Source: Betaproteobacteria bacterium (GTDB lineage: Bacteria; Pseudomonadota; Gammaproteobacteria; Burkholderiales; Casimicrobiaceae). From it: a stretch of DNA of 51,205 nucleotides. Positions 10,318 through 18,209 of the stretch are shown here, one piece after another; the first letter of the stretch is position 1; every line of letters begins with the position of its first letter. The stretch is from contig VBCY01000050.1 in assembly GCA_005882995.1 (NCBI GenBank), positions 1-51,205 of the forward strand. The letters run 5' to 3'. Under the pieces are notes generated by a model that saw nothing but the letters and a program-made list of their open reading frames with translations, was not told the origin of the DNA and searched no databases. Both the position numbers and the translations under genes were made by a program.

Positions 10318-10692
10318 TCAGGCGTTCGGCCTGCGCAAATACCGGCGCGCCATCGCCGCGTAGATGGCCAGGTTGATCAGCACAACGCCGATGCCGAAGG
10401 CGGTCTGCATCGGTCGGGTGAGCCCCTCGGGATAGAGCATCGATGTCAGGTAGTGTCCGATGAAATCGCCGCTGTAACCGGCTTCGCCGGCCCGCTCGCG
10501 CAGCGCCACTTCGAGCGGCGTCAATGGACAGATGCGGCCCGTGAATTCGACGAACGCCGCCCACGACACCGCGGGAAGATGCAACCACACGAGCCATCGC
10601 CAGCGCCACGCGAGCAATCCCCCGAGCACCGCGAACACCACGAACGCCGCGTGCAGCAGTAGAACTGCGTCGGCAGCGACGCGGAGCATCAA
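10318..10692 (-). CDS. DUF2784 family inner-membrane protein
   Basis: 124 aa, three or four membrane helices (about 5-27, 33-50, 95-115). Recognisable DUF2784 pattern: LLLHAAFVVFAVLGGLL, WLHLPAVSWAAFVEFTGRICPLTPLE, YSGDFIGHYLTSMLYPEGLT. Function unknown. It starts 18 bp after the stop of the AmrS gene on the same strand, so it is likely the last gene of the AmmeMemoRadiSam operon. Confidence 0.85.
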   Translation of the reverse strand: MMLRVAADAVLLLHAAFVVFAVLGGLLAWRWRWLVWLHLPAVSWAAFVEFTGRICPLTPLEVALRERAGEAGYSGDFIGHYLTSMLYPEGLTRPMQTAFGIGVVLINLAIYAAMARRYLRRPNA

Positions 10693-10710
10693 AGACGATA
10701 AACGACGACG

Positions 10711-11787
10711 CTAGGCAGCTGTCGCGAGACGCACGCCGACGCGGCGGCGTCCCCACGGCCGCTCGAAGTGTCCGTAACGGCCCGGCACCTCGCTATCGCA
10801 GTGCGCGCACCGACCCTCGGGGGTCAATCCGTAGCTCAGGATCTCGTACCAGTCGCGCACGATCAGCGGCTCATCGCATCCCGGGCAAAAGGTGGTTCCG
10901 CCGTCGGAATCGTGAACGTTGCCGGTGTAGACATAGCGCAGCCCTTCGGCGAGCGCAATCTTGCGCGCACGCTTGAGCGTCGCCGCCGGGGTATGCGCGA
11001 TGTCGGTGAGCTTGTAATCAGGGTGAAACGCCGTGAAATGCAGCGGCACATCGGATCCGAGCTCGCGCATCATCCACTTCGACTGCGCTTCGATTTCCGC
11101 GTCGGAGTCGTTCTTGCCCGGGATCAGCAGGGTCGTGATCTCGGTCCAGACATCGGTTGCATGGCGCAAATAGACCAGCGTATCGAGCACCGGCCGTAAG
11201 CGCGCGCCGCACAGCTTCACGTAGAACTCGTCGGTGAAGCCTTTGAGGTCCACATTCGCGGCATCCATCTTGGCGTAGAAGTCGCGTCGCGCTTCCGCGC
11301 CCATGTAGCCCGCGGTGACGGCAACCGATTTGATCCCCAGCTCCCGACAGGCGTCCGCGGTGTCCATTGCATACTCGGCGAAGATCACCGGGTCGTTGTA
11401 GGTAAATGCGACGCTCTGGCATCCCGCGCGCTGCGCCGCTTCGGCGATGGCGCGTGGCGACGCCTGATCCATCAGCGTATCCATCTCGCGCGACTTGGAG
11501 ATGTCCCAGTTCTGGCAGAACTTGCAGGCGAGATTGCATCCCGCCGTGCCGAAGGACAGTACGCTCGAACCGGGATAGAACTGGTTGAGAGGTTTTTTCT
11601 CGATTGGGTCGATGCAAAAACCCGACGAGCGGCCGTAGGTGGTCAGCACCATGGCGTCGCCCGTGCGCTGGCGCACGAAACACGCGCCACGCTGACCTTC
11701 GTGCAAGCGGCAGTCGCGCGGACATAAGTCGCACTGGATACGACCGTCGTCCAGCCGATGCCAGTAGCGACCCGGATAATCACTCAT
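10711..11787 (-). CDS. amrS: AmmeMemoRadiSam system radical SAM enzyme (AmrS)
   Basis: 358 aa radical SAM protein. The SAM cluster motif is C84-x3-C88-x2-C91 in AGCNLACKFCQNW. An N-terminal Cys cluster (C19, C22, C26, C36 in CDLCPRDC...GAC) and a C-terminal pair of Cys knuckles (CPGCDEP and CAHCDS) frame it; these are typical of AmrS, which resembles pyruvate-formate-lyase activases. Substrate is unknown. The start overlaps the AmrA stop by 8 bp (ATGAGTGA). Together with AmrA and AmrB it forms the conserved three-gene system named after AMMECR1, Memo and radical SAM. Confidence 0.93.
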   Translation of the reverse strand: MSDYPGRYWHRLDDGRIQCDLCPRDCRLHEGQRGACFVRQRTGDAMVLTTYGRSSGFCIDPIEKKPLNQFYPGSSVLSFGTAGCNLACKFCQNWDISKSREMDTLMDQASPRAIAEAAQRAGCQSVAFTYNDPVIFAEYAMDTADACRELGIKSVAVTAGYMGAEARRDFYAKMDAANVDLKGFTDEFYVKLCGARLRPVLDTLVYLRHATDVWTEITTLLIPGKNDSDAEIEAQSKWMMRELGSDVPLHFTAFHPDYKLTDIAHTPAATLKRARKIALAEGLRYVYTGNVHDSDGGTTFCPGCDEPLIVRDWYEILSYGLTPEGRCAHCDSEVPGRYGHFERPWGRRRVGVRLATAA

Positions 11788-12358
11788 TCGATATCTCGAC
11801 CAATGTGAAATCGCTTTCCTTCCATTTGGTCACGCCATACCGGGAAACGTTCACGGCTGCACTCCAGAAGTCATCGCGCATGCCCGCCTTGCGCTTGAGC
11901 TCGGCGATGAAGTCGCGAGGCACAGGCAGCGTTGCCCAAACCTGCGGCAGGAAGGTGGCGCGTTGCTCGGCGCACTCCATGATCACGCCGTCGATGCCCG
12001 GTTCCAAAGCCGAAAGCAGCTCGCCTTCGTCGGCAAAAAGAAGCTTCTCGGGCGGCGAGAGCAGCGACACTTCGACCGACAGCGTGTCGAATTCGGATTC
12101 GTTCAGCGCCGCAAAACGAGGATCCTGGAATGCCGCGGCAAGCGCATTGGCCCGGACATCGTCAACCACCGGACGGTACGCCTTGAGAGTTCCGATGCAG
12201 CCGCGCAGCTCACCATGACGGAACAGCGTCACGAAGGTGGCGCCGAGCATGGTCAACCCGGGGTGGTGGGTGGGCGATCCCAAGACGCGGCCCAACGCCG
12301 CGCCAATGGCCTGCCGCGCGTTGGTTATCAGCGCGAGCCCAAGTGCAGTGTCACGCAT
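11780..12358 (-). CDS. amrA: AmmeMemoRadiSam system protein A (AMMECR1 domain)
   Basis: 192 aa AMMECR1-domain protein, function unknown. Motifs seen: GATFVTLFRHGELRGCIGTL (the RGCIG core that defines the family), YRPVVDDVRANALAAAFQDPRF, ESEFDTLSVEVSLLSPPE, GIDGVIMECAEQRATFLPQVW and the final SRYGVTKWKE. The start is the ATG at 12358, overlapping the AmrB stop by 8 bp (ATGCGTGA); the frame extends further upstream but antisense-like. The gene is between AmrB and AmrS with overlaps on both sides, so all three are almost certainly co-translated. Confidence 0.93.
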   Translation of the reverse strand: MRDTALGLALITNARQAIGAALGRVLGSPTHHPGLTMLGATFVTLFRHGELRGCIGTLKAYRPVVDDVRANALAAAFQDPRFAALNESEFDTLSVEVSLLSPPEKLLFADEGELLSALEPGIDGVIMECAEQRATFLPQVWATLPVPRDFIAELKRKAGMRDDFWSAAVNVSRYGVTKWKESDFTLVEISNE

Positions 12359-13157
12359 GGGATATCCCCCCGCTGAAGGCGAACGCTGCGTAACCGACGA
12401 CACGCAACTTGTCGCCGGCTGTGTCGCCCGAGTTGCGCAGATCGAGCAGTGTCGGCGACAGCGCGTGACGTCGTGCGCAGAGCGTAAAGCCGTTGATCGG
12501 GGTCGCGCCGCAAGCCTGCTCGTGATCGAGCGCGGAGGCGAGTGCCTGAATATCCTCAACCGTCTGCCGGTCGATACGCCGAGCCTCTTCGTAGGAATGG
12601 TAATGCGAAAGGTCCGAGCTCACGACGATGATGGTTTCCTCGCCACCCCAGAGTCGCTCGATAACTTCGGCCACTTCTTCGGGCGAAGCGTCTCCCACCG
12701 CGAACGGCACGATACTGAAGTCAGCGAGCACACTTTGCAGAAAAGGAAGCTGTACTTCCAGTGAGTGCTCCAAGGCATGCGCCGCGGCGCTGACAGTGAC
12801 CTGCGGCAGAGTGCGTGCCAACTCGGCTGCGTGTTGATCGACTTGCACGCTGCCCAGCGGCGTTGCGAACGCGCTTGCCGCGGGCAGAGCGAGGCCGCGC
12901 ACCGGCACCCTGTGCACCGGCCCCACCAGCACCACACGGCGGATCGTTTCCCGCCCAGGTTGCAGGAGCGCATACGCGCTGGCCGCCACCGGACCGGAGT
13001 AGATGTAGCCGGCGTGGGGAACGATCAGCGCTTTGGGCCAGCGTCGGGTCGCGCTCCGACCCGCATCTGTCAAATAAGCGCGAATCTCGGCGCCGAGCGT
13101 CTTCGGCGCATCAGGGTAGAACAGGCCGGCCACTGCGGCCGGCCGAACATCGGGCAC
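12351..13157 (-). CDS. amrB: AmmeMemoRadiSam system protein B (Memo-like)
   Basis: 268 aa Memo-family protein, related to extradiol dioxygenases and human MEMO1. Key blocks: VRPAAVAGLFYP, ALIVPHAGYIYSGPVAASAY and VLVGPVHRVPVRGLALP (the two His residues that line the pocket in Memo), HALEHSLEVQLPFLQ, VVSSDLSHYHSYEEA and NGFTLCARR with a Cys near the expected third pocket residue. It probably binds a metal; the reaction is unknown. The start is a GTG at 13157. It is the first gene of the triad, 85 bp after the cytochrome gene on the same strand. Confidence 0.92.
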   Translation of the reverse strand: MPDVRPAAVAGLFYPDAPKTLGAEIRAYLTDAGRSATRRWPKALIVPHAGYIYSGPVAASAYALLQPGRETIRRVVLVGPVHRVPVRGLALPAASAFATPLGSVQVDQHAAELARTLPQVTVSAAAHALEHSLEVQLPFLQSVLADFSIVPFAVGDASPEEVAEVIERLWGGEETIIVVSSDLSHYHSYEEARRIDRQTVEDIQALASALDHEQACGATPINGFTLCARRHALSPTLLDLRNSGDTAGDKLRVVGYAAFAFSGGISHA

Positions 13158-13242
13158 CGGACACCTCTTCCTTCACCGCCGGTGAGATGGGGGCGGTGAC
13201 GTTTCCACTCACGAACGCATGACGATTGTCGCGCTGTCCGGA

Positions 13243-14148
13243 CTATTTCGCCACCGGTACCGGGACTTTCCGATCGGCCATATTGCGAAGGTAGGCCAGC
13301 AGATCGTTCAAGTCTCGATCGGACAGTACCGCGGACGAGAAGCCCGGCATCCTGGCTCCCGGCCATCTGCGGAGCGATTGCGGATCGCGAATCAGACGGC
13401 GCAAGGCGTCGACGCGCATGTACTCGGTGGGATTATAGGGCACGTTCAAATCCGGTCCGACGGCGGCATCGCCGCCGAGATTCAGGGTATGACACACCGA
13501 GCAGTTCTTCTCAAAGACGCGAAAGCCGCGCCGTGCCGGATCGCGAACCGACAGGCCGGCGCCGGGTAGGAGCGAAGGGTAGCGTCGACCGAGGGGAGCG
13601 ACCGATTCGATGCGTGCGATCTGGTAGGGCCATTGCTCGGGCACGATGCCGGAGCGTTCGGGACGCAGCCACACGAGATAGAACGGTCCGGCGCTCGCTG
13701 CGTCACCGGCCTTGAGCGCCGGCCACGGAGCGTCCGGCGTTTCTACCGCTATATAAGCGATCGCGCCTTCGCCTTGCGAGAGCAGCGGCGCCGCCGGCAA
13801 GGTCGCAGCAAAGCCGTCACGGGCCACAAAGCGGATCGACTCCTCCGCCGCAACGCCTTTCAACAGCGCCGCCATCGGCACCGCGTGGTAGCTCATGTCG
13901 CGCTTGTAGGCGACGTCGTTGCGCACCGTGATCGTCGTCGCATCCGGCAGGCCTAGCAGCGCCGCTGGAGCATAGGTCGCCATCCGCCCGCCGACCGTGA
14001 CGCTGAGCTCCGGCTCCGCGGCGGCGGCGCCGAGCGCGAGCACCGCGCCGAGCAGACCGCCCAGACGTCGCGGCAGGGCGCGCGGCGCGCTCGCGCGCAC
14101 CTCTCTGCGCCGATGCATTTGAAGATCGGGCGCCATGATTCGATTCAT
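13243..14148 (-). CDS. Exported c-type cytochrome with an oxidoreductase-like N-terminal domain
   Basis: 301 aa from the ATG at 14148 (ATG at 14136 or 14118 also possible). A hydrophobic signal (GGLLGAVLALGAAAAEPE, about 30-46) leads into about 150 residues resembling a molybdopterin-oxidoreductase-type beta domain (TYAPAALLGLPDATTITV, YHAVPMAALLKG, FYLVWLRPE), then a monohaem class I cytochrome domain: CSVCH (C216, C219, H220), GPDLN and axial Met267 in RMPGF, ending DLLAYLRNM. No pterin ligands are evident, so the N-terminal part is probably structural or a partner-binding domain. The start overlaps the NYN gene stop (ATGA). It lies 85 bp upstream of AmrB. Confidence 0.8.
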   Translation of the reverse strand: MNRIMAPDLQMHRRREVRASAPRALPRRLGGLLGAVLALGAAAAEPELSVTVGGRMATYAPAALLGLPDATTITVRNDVAYKRDMSYHAVPMAALLKGVAAEESIRFVARDGFAATLPAAPLLSQGEGAIAYIAVETPDAPWPALKAGDAASAGPFYLVWLRPERSGIVPEQWPYQIARIESVAPLGRRYPSLLPGAGLSVRDPARRGFRVFEKNCSVCHTLNLGGDAAVGPDLNVPYNPTEYMRVDALRRLIRDPQSLRRWPGARMPGFSSAVLSDRDLNDLLAYLRNMADRKVPVPVAK

Positions 14149-14960
14149 GCGTCGTGGATGGAAAGGCGCACCGTGTAACCGCCGGATTTCTCATCCCGTT
14201 CCAGCCTGAGCGCCCCTCGCAGCTCGGCCTCCTGAAGGAGGTCGTTGAAGGAGCGAAAGCCGAAGTAGGACTCGTTGAAGCCGGGCATGCGCCGCTTGAG
14301 CGCCTGCTTGACCATCGAGCCCCAGATCTTCTCATCTTCGCCGCGCTCGGCGACGAGCGCTTCGACCGTCTCGGTGATGAGATCGACGGCTTCCCCTGCA
14401 CGTGCTTCTTCCTTTTTCGCCGGCGCCGCCGATTCGCCACGCGCAGGAGCTTTGTGATGCTTGCGCGGCGGAGATTTCTTCTTCTCTCGTACCAGATCGT
14501 CGTAATAGATGAATTCGTCGCAGTTGGCGATGAGAAGGTCCGAGGCGGAATTCTTGACGCCAACGCCAATGACTCGCTTGTCGTTTTCGCGCAGCTTGGA
14601 TACGAGCGGTGAAAAGTCGGAGTCTCCACTGACGATCACGAAAGTATCGACGTGGGCTTTGGTGTAGCACAGGTCGAGCGCGTCGACGACCATGCGAATG
14701 TCGGCGGAGTTCTTGCCAGACTGTCTCACATGGGGAATCTCGATCAACTCGAACGACGCCTCGTGCATCGGTGCCTTGAATCCCTTGTAGCGTTCCCAGT
14801 CGCAGTAGGCCTTCTTGACCACGATGCTGCCTTTGAGCAGCAATCGCTGCAGCACTTTGGCGATGTCGAAGCGTTCGTACTTGGCATCCTGCACGCCGAG
14901 GGCAACGTTCTCGAAATCGCAGAACACCGCCATGTTGGTCACTTCATGCTCGTTCGGCAT
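14145..14960 (-). CDS. NYN-domain nuclease-like protein with C-terminal LOTUS/OST-HTH domain
   Basis: 271 aa. The N-terminal NYN (LabA/DUF88, PIN-like) domain, about 1-150, has the expected acidic residues: AVFCDFENVALG, SADIRMVVDALDL and FVIVSGDSDFSPLV. A Lys/Ala/Glu-rich linker (about 160-190) leads to a LOTUS-like winged helix (about 195-265) with WGSMVKQALKRRMPGFNESYFGFRSFNDLLQEAE. This architecture suggests a structure-specific RNase guided by the LOTUS domain; the RNA target is unknown. The start is the ATG at 14960. Its stop overlaps the cytochrome start by 4 bp (ATGA), which is an unexpected pairing. Confidence 0.88.
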   Translation of the reverse strand: MPNEHEVTNMAVFCDFENVALGVQDAKYERFDIAKVLQRLLLKGSIVVKKAYCDWERYKGFKAPMHEASFELIEIPHVRQSGKNSADIRMVVDALDLCYTKAHVDTFVIVSGDSDFSPLVSKLRENDKRVIGVGVKNSASDLLIANCDEFIYYDDLVREKKKSPPRKHHKAPARGESAAPAKKEEARAGEAVDLITETVEALVAERGEDEKIWGSMVKQALKRRMPGFNESYFGFRSFNDLLQEAELRGALRLERDEKSGGYTVRLSIHDA

Positions 14961-15194
14961 AGGTGTGTAAGGCCGGTTGCGGCAACGCCGCCCCGACCAT
15001 CGCAGGGAATAGAATCGCACGATACCAGCAACCGCGCATCGCGAAAACGAGTCGCAGCTGCGCTTTGCGGCCAGTGAGGCGAGTCATCGATCGCGGCGCG
15101 GCGTTTTGCCCGATGGAAACGGTGTAAACTCCCCGCACAAAGTATCGAAACGCCGCGACTCATGCGCGGGCACGAATTCCAGGGGGAATCCCTC

Positions 15195-16289
15195 ATGCGC
15201 TACCTCGAACTGATGTCGTCGCTCGTCTGTGGCGCGATCGTTGCCAGCGGCGCCTGGGCGCAACTTCCTGCCGGTTATCCCGCCGATTACGCAAAGAGTG
15301 TCGACGCGGCCAAAAAGGAAGGCAAGGTCGTCGTCTATTCGACCACCGATGCCAAGCTGGTCACGCCGCTGATCAAGGATTTCGAAGCCGCGTTTCCGGG
15401 TGTGAAAGTCGAGTACACCGACCTCAACTCGACCGAAGTCTATAACCGCTTCGTAAGTGAGAATGCGGCGAACGCGACCTCCGCCGATGCAGTGTGGAGC
15501 TCGGCGATGGACCTGCAGATGAAGCTGGCGGCCGACGGCCTTGCCGCGCCGTACAAGTCGCCAGAGAGCGCGGCATTGCCCGATTGGGCGCGATGGAAGG
15601 ACACGGTATACGCAACCACTTTCGAACCGATCGCGATCGTCTATAACAAGCGCCTGGTGCCCGCCGAGGACGTGCCGAAGACGCACGCTGACTTCACCAA
15701 GTTGCTCAACACCAAGGCCGAGAAGTATCAGAAAAAAGTAACTACCTACGACGCGGAGAAGTCGGGCGTCGGTTTCATGCTCGTCAACCAGGATGCCAAG
15801 CTCAACCCGGCGTTCTGGGATCTGGTCAAGGCGATGGGCGCTCGCGGGGTCAACATGCAAAGCTCAACGGGCACGATGATGGAGCGCGTGTCCTCCGGCG
15901 AGAACCTCATTGGCTACAACATTCTCGGATCTTATGCGTTGACTCGTGCCAAAAAAGATCCATCCATCGGCATCGCTTTCACGACCGATTACAACCTGGT
16001 TTTGTCGCGCCTCGTCTTTCTCGCCAAGAACGCGAGGAACCCCAATGCGGGCAAGCTGTGGGTGGACTATCTACTGTCCAAGCGCGGACAGACCATCGCC
16101 GCTGAACAAGCCGAGCTGTACTCGGTTCGTACCGACATGACCGGCAAGGATTCTGGACAAGGATTTGCGAAGGACCTTGGCAACGCCGTGAAGCCGATAG
16201 CGGTCAACGATCAACTGTTGCAAGCGCTCGACCAGACCAAGCGCCTCGAATTCCTCAAGCAGTGGCAGACAGCGCTGGGCAGAAAGTGA
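15195..16289 (+). CDS. Fe(III)-type ABC transporter periplasmic binding protein (FutA/FbpA-like)
   Basis: 364 aa. Signal peptide at about 1-23 (SLVCGAIVASGAWAQ). The mature protein reads EGKVVVYSTTDAKLVTPLIKDFEAAFPGVKVEY, PIAIVYNKRLV, GENLIGYNILGSYAL and NARNPNAGKLWVDYLLSKRGQ, which are the family-8/FutA1-type iron-binding protein blocks; the LLSKRGQ segment is a good diagnostic. The ATG at 15195 follows AGGGGGA (15181-15187). It opens the importer operon with the permease (16530) and ATPase (18202). Iron specificity is inferred from family; phosphonate or other ligands use related proteins. Confidence 0.88.
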   Translation: MRYLELMSSLVCGAIVASGAWAQLPAGYPADYAKSVDAAKKEGKVVVYSTTDAKLVTPLIKDFEAAFPGVKVEYTDLNSTEVYNRFVSENAANATSADAVWSSAMDLQMKLAADGLAAPYKSPESAALPDWARWKDTVYATTFEPIAIVYNKRLVPAEDVPKTHADFTKLLNTKAEKYQKKVTTYDAEKSGVGFMLVNQDAKLNPAFWDLVKAMGARGVNMQSSTGTMMERVSSGENLIGYNILGSYALTRAKKDPSIGIAFTTDYNLVLSRLVFLAKNARNPNAGKLWVDYLLSKRGQTIAAEQAELYSVRTDMTGKDSGQGFAKDLGNAVKPIAVNDQLLQALDQTKRLEFLKQWQTALGRK

Positions 16290-16340
16290 CGCAGCTGTCC
16301 GAGAGCCAGACGCGAAGCGTCGCAGCGATCGGAAACAGCT

Positions 16341-16529
16341 GCGTCATCCCGGGCGAGCGTGAAGCGCGAGGTCCGGGATCCAAGGTTGGCGTGACTGCGC
16401 AATTGGGCCCCGGCCTTGGCCGGGGCGACGAAGGTAGCGTCATCCCGGGCGAGCGCAGCGCGCGAGGCCCGGGATCCAAAGTTGGCGTGATTGCGCAATT
16501 GGGCCCCGGCCTTCGCCGGGGCGACGCAT
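16341..16529. repeat. Tandem duplication of REP family A unit between binding-protein and permease genes
   Basis: Two copies of a ~95-bp unit start at 16341 and 16437, each with GCGTCATCCCGGGCGAGCG, an inner hairpin (in copy 2 TCCCGGGC 16443-16450 with GCCCGGGA 16467-16474), AATTGGGCCCCGGCC and a second hairpin (GCCCCGGC 16503-16510, loop CTTC, GCCGGGGC 16515-16522). The copies differ at only a few positions. Copy 2 runs right into the permease ATG at 16530, leaving only GGGGCGAC as ribosome-site candidate. Confidence 0.85.
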
Positions 16530-18209
16530 ATGACCGCACGTAGCTTCAGCATTCCGCGCACCGCGGTGGTGGCGGTCACCGCGGTGGTCATCTTTCTGCC
16601 GCTAGGGCTCATCTTCTGGCAGAGCTTTCTCAATGCGCCGTTTTTCAATCCGGAACACCGCGTCGGTCTGGCCGCGTACGCATTCATCTTCGAAGACGCG
16701 GACTTCTGGACTGCGTTTCTCAATTCCATACTCATCGCGGCGGGCATGGTGATCATTGCCCTTCCGCTGGGCGCGGCGCTCGCTTTTCTGCTCACGCGCA
16801 CTGATCTTCCCGCGCAGCGCAGCATCGAAGTGCTGGTGCTGATCCCGGTATTTGTCTCGCCCATGGTGCTCGCCTTCGGCTACGTGGTGTCGATGGGGCC
16901 GGTGGGGTTCTACTCGCTGTTGGCAAAAGATCTGGTCGGCGACGTGCCCTGGAATGTCTACTCGCTCGCAAGCATCGCCGTCATCGCCGGCCTCACTCAC
17001 GTGCCGCACGTCTACCTCTACTCCTCGGCGGCGCTCAAGAGCTTAGGCTCGGACGTCGAGGAAGCGGCTCGCGTGGTCGGCGCCAATCCCCTGCAGGTGG
17101 CGATGAACGTAAGCCTGCCGATGACCATGCCCGCACTGTTCTACGCCGCGGTGCTGGTGTTCTTCCTGGGCTTCGAGCTGTTCGGGTTGCCACTGGTGCT
17201 CGGTGATCCCGAGGGCCGCCTGGTGCTGTCGACTTACCTCTACAAGCTCACCAACAAACTCGGCACACCTTCGTACCACCTGATGGCCGCCGTCGCGGTG
17301 TGCATCGTCGCCGTGACATTCCCTCTGGTGCTGCTGCAGCGATGGCTGCTCAAGAGTGCGGGCAAATACGTCTCAGTCAAAGGCAAGGCGACGCGACAGA
17401 AACTGCTGCCCCTTGGCGGATGGAAATGGGTCGCACTTTCGATCGTTGCGCTGTGGCTCATCTTTACCATCGTCGTGCCCATCTCGGGCATCGCGCTGCG
17501 TGCCTTTGTCGAACAATGGGGCGAAGGCATCAATCTCGCCGACGTGGTGACGCTCGACAATTTCCGCGGCGTATCCGACCAGTCGGACCAGGTCCGAGCC
17601 ATTATCAATACGCTGCTGATAGGAACCATCGGCGGAGGCCTTGCGGTGGCCTGCTATACCGCGATCGGACTGGCTGGCCATCGCCAACGCGGTGGGGTGG
17701 CGCGCATTCTCGACTACATCGTGCTCATTCCGCGCGCGATTCCCGGATTGCTCGCCGGACTCGCCTTCCTGTGGATCTTTCTGTTCGTTCCCTTTGTCAA
17801 GGAGCTGCGCAACTCGATCTTCTCGGTGTGGCTTGCCTATAGCGTGGTCTGGCTCGCCTACGGGATGCGCCTCATTTCCAGCGCGTTGCTGCAGATCGGT
17901 CCTGAGCTCGAAGAGTCGGCGCGCACGGTGGGCGCCTCCAACGCGCGCGTGCTCAAGGACGTGACCTTGCCGCTGATACGTTTCGGCCTGCTGGCGAGCT
18001 GGCTGCTGGTGTTCATGATCTTCGAGCGTGAATACTCGACGGGTGTGTACCTCTTGGGACAGGGCACCGAAGTAATCGGCTCGATGCTGGTGTCGCTGTG
18101 GGGCGCCGGCGCGATCGACCAGGTCGCGGCGCTGTCGCTGATCAACATCGCGCTGGTCGCCGTCGGCCTTGCCGTGGCGCTGCGCTTCGGAGTCCGCCTT
18201 CATGAATAA
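16530..18209 (+). CDS. Iron ABC transporter permease, fused two-domain FbpB-like
   Basis: 559 aa with about 12 membrane helices in two homologous halves, each carrying an EAA loop: EEAARVVGANPLQVAMNVSLPM in the first and EESARTVGASNARVLKDVTLPL in the second. Half-molecule fusion of this type is typical of Fe(III) (FbpB/FutB) permeases. Start ATG at 16530; the frame extends upstream only through REP-like repeat DNA. The stop overlaps the ATPase start by 8 bp (ATGAATAA). The role would be passage of the cation delivered by the binding protein encoded upstream. Confidence 0.92.
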   Translation: MTARSFSIPRTAVVAVTAVVIFLPLGLIFWQSFLNAPFFNPEHRVGLAAYAFIFEDADFWTAFLNSILIAAGMVIIALPLGAALAFLLTRTDLPAQRSIEVLVLIPVFVSPMVLAFGYVVSMGPVGFYSLLAKDLVGDVPWNVYSLASIAVIAGLTHVPHVYLYSSAALKSLGSDVEEAARVVGANPLQVAMNVSLPMTMPALFYAAVLVFFLGFELFGLPLVLGDPEGRLVLSTYLYKLTNKLGTPSYHLMAAVAVCIVAVTFPLVLLQRWLLKSAGKYVSVKGKATRQKLLPLGGWKWVALSIVALWLIFTIVVPISGIALRAFVEQWGEGINLADVVTLDNFRGVSDQSDQVRAIINTLLIGTIGGGLAVACYTAIGLAGHRQRGGVARILDYIVLIPRAIPGLLAGLAFLWIFLFVPFVKELRNSIFSVWLAYSVVWLAYGMRLISSALLQIGPELEESARTVGASNARVLKDVTLPLIRFGLLASWLLVFMIFEREYSTGVYLLGQGTEVIGSMLVSLWGAGAIDQVAALSLINIALVAVGLAVALRFGVRLHE

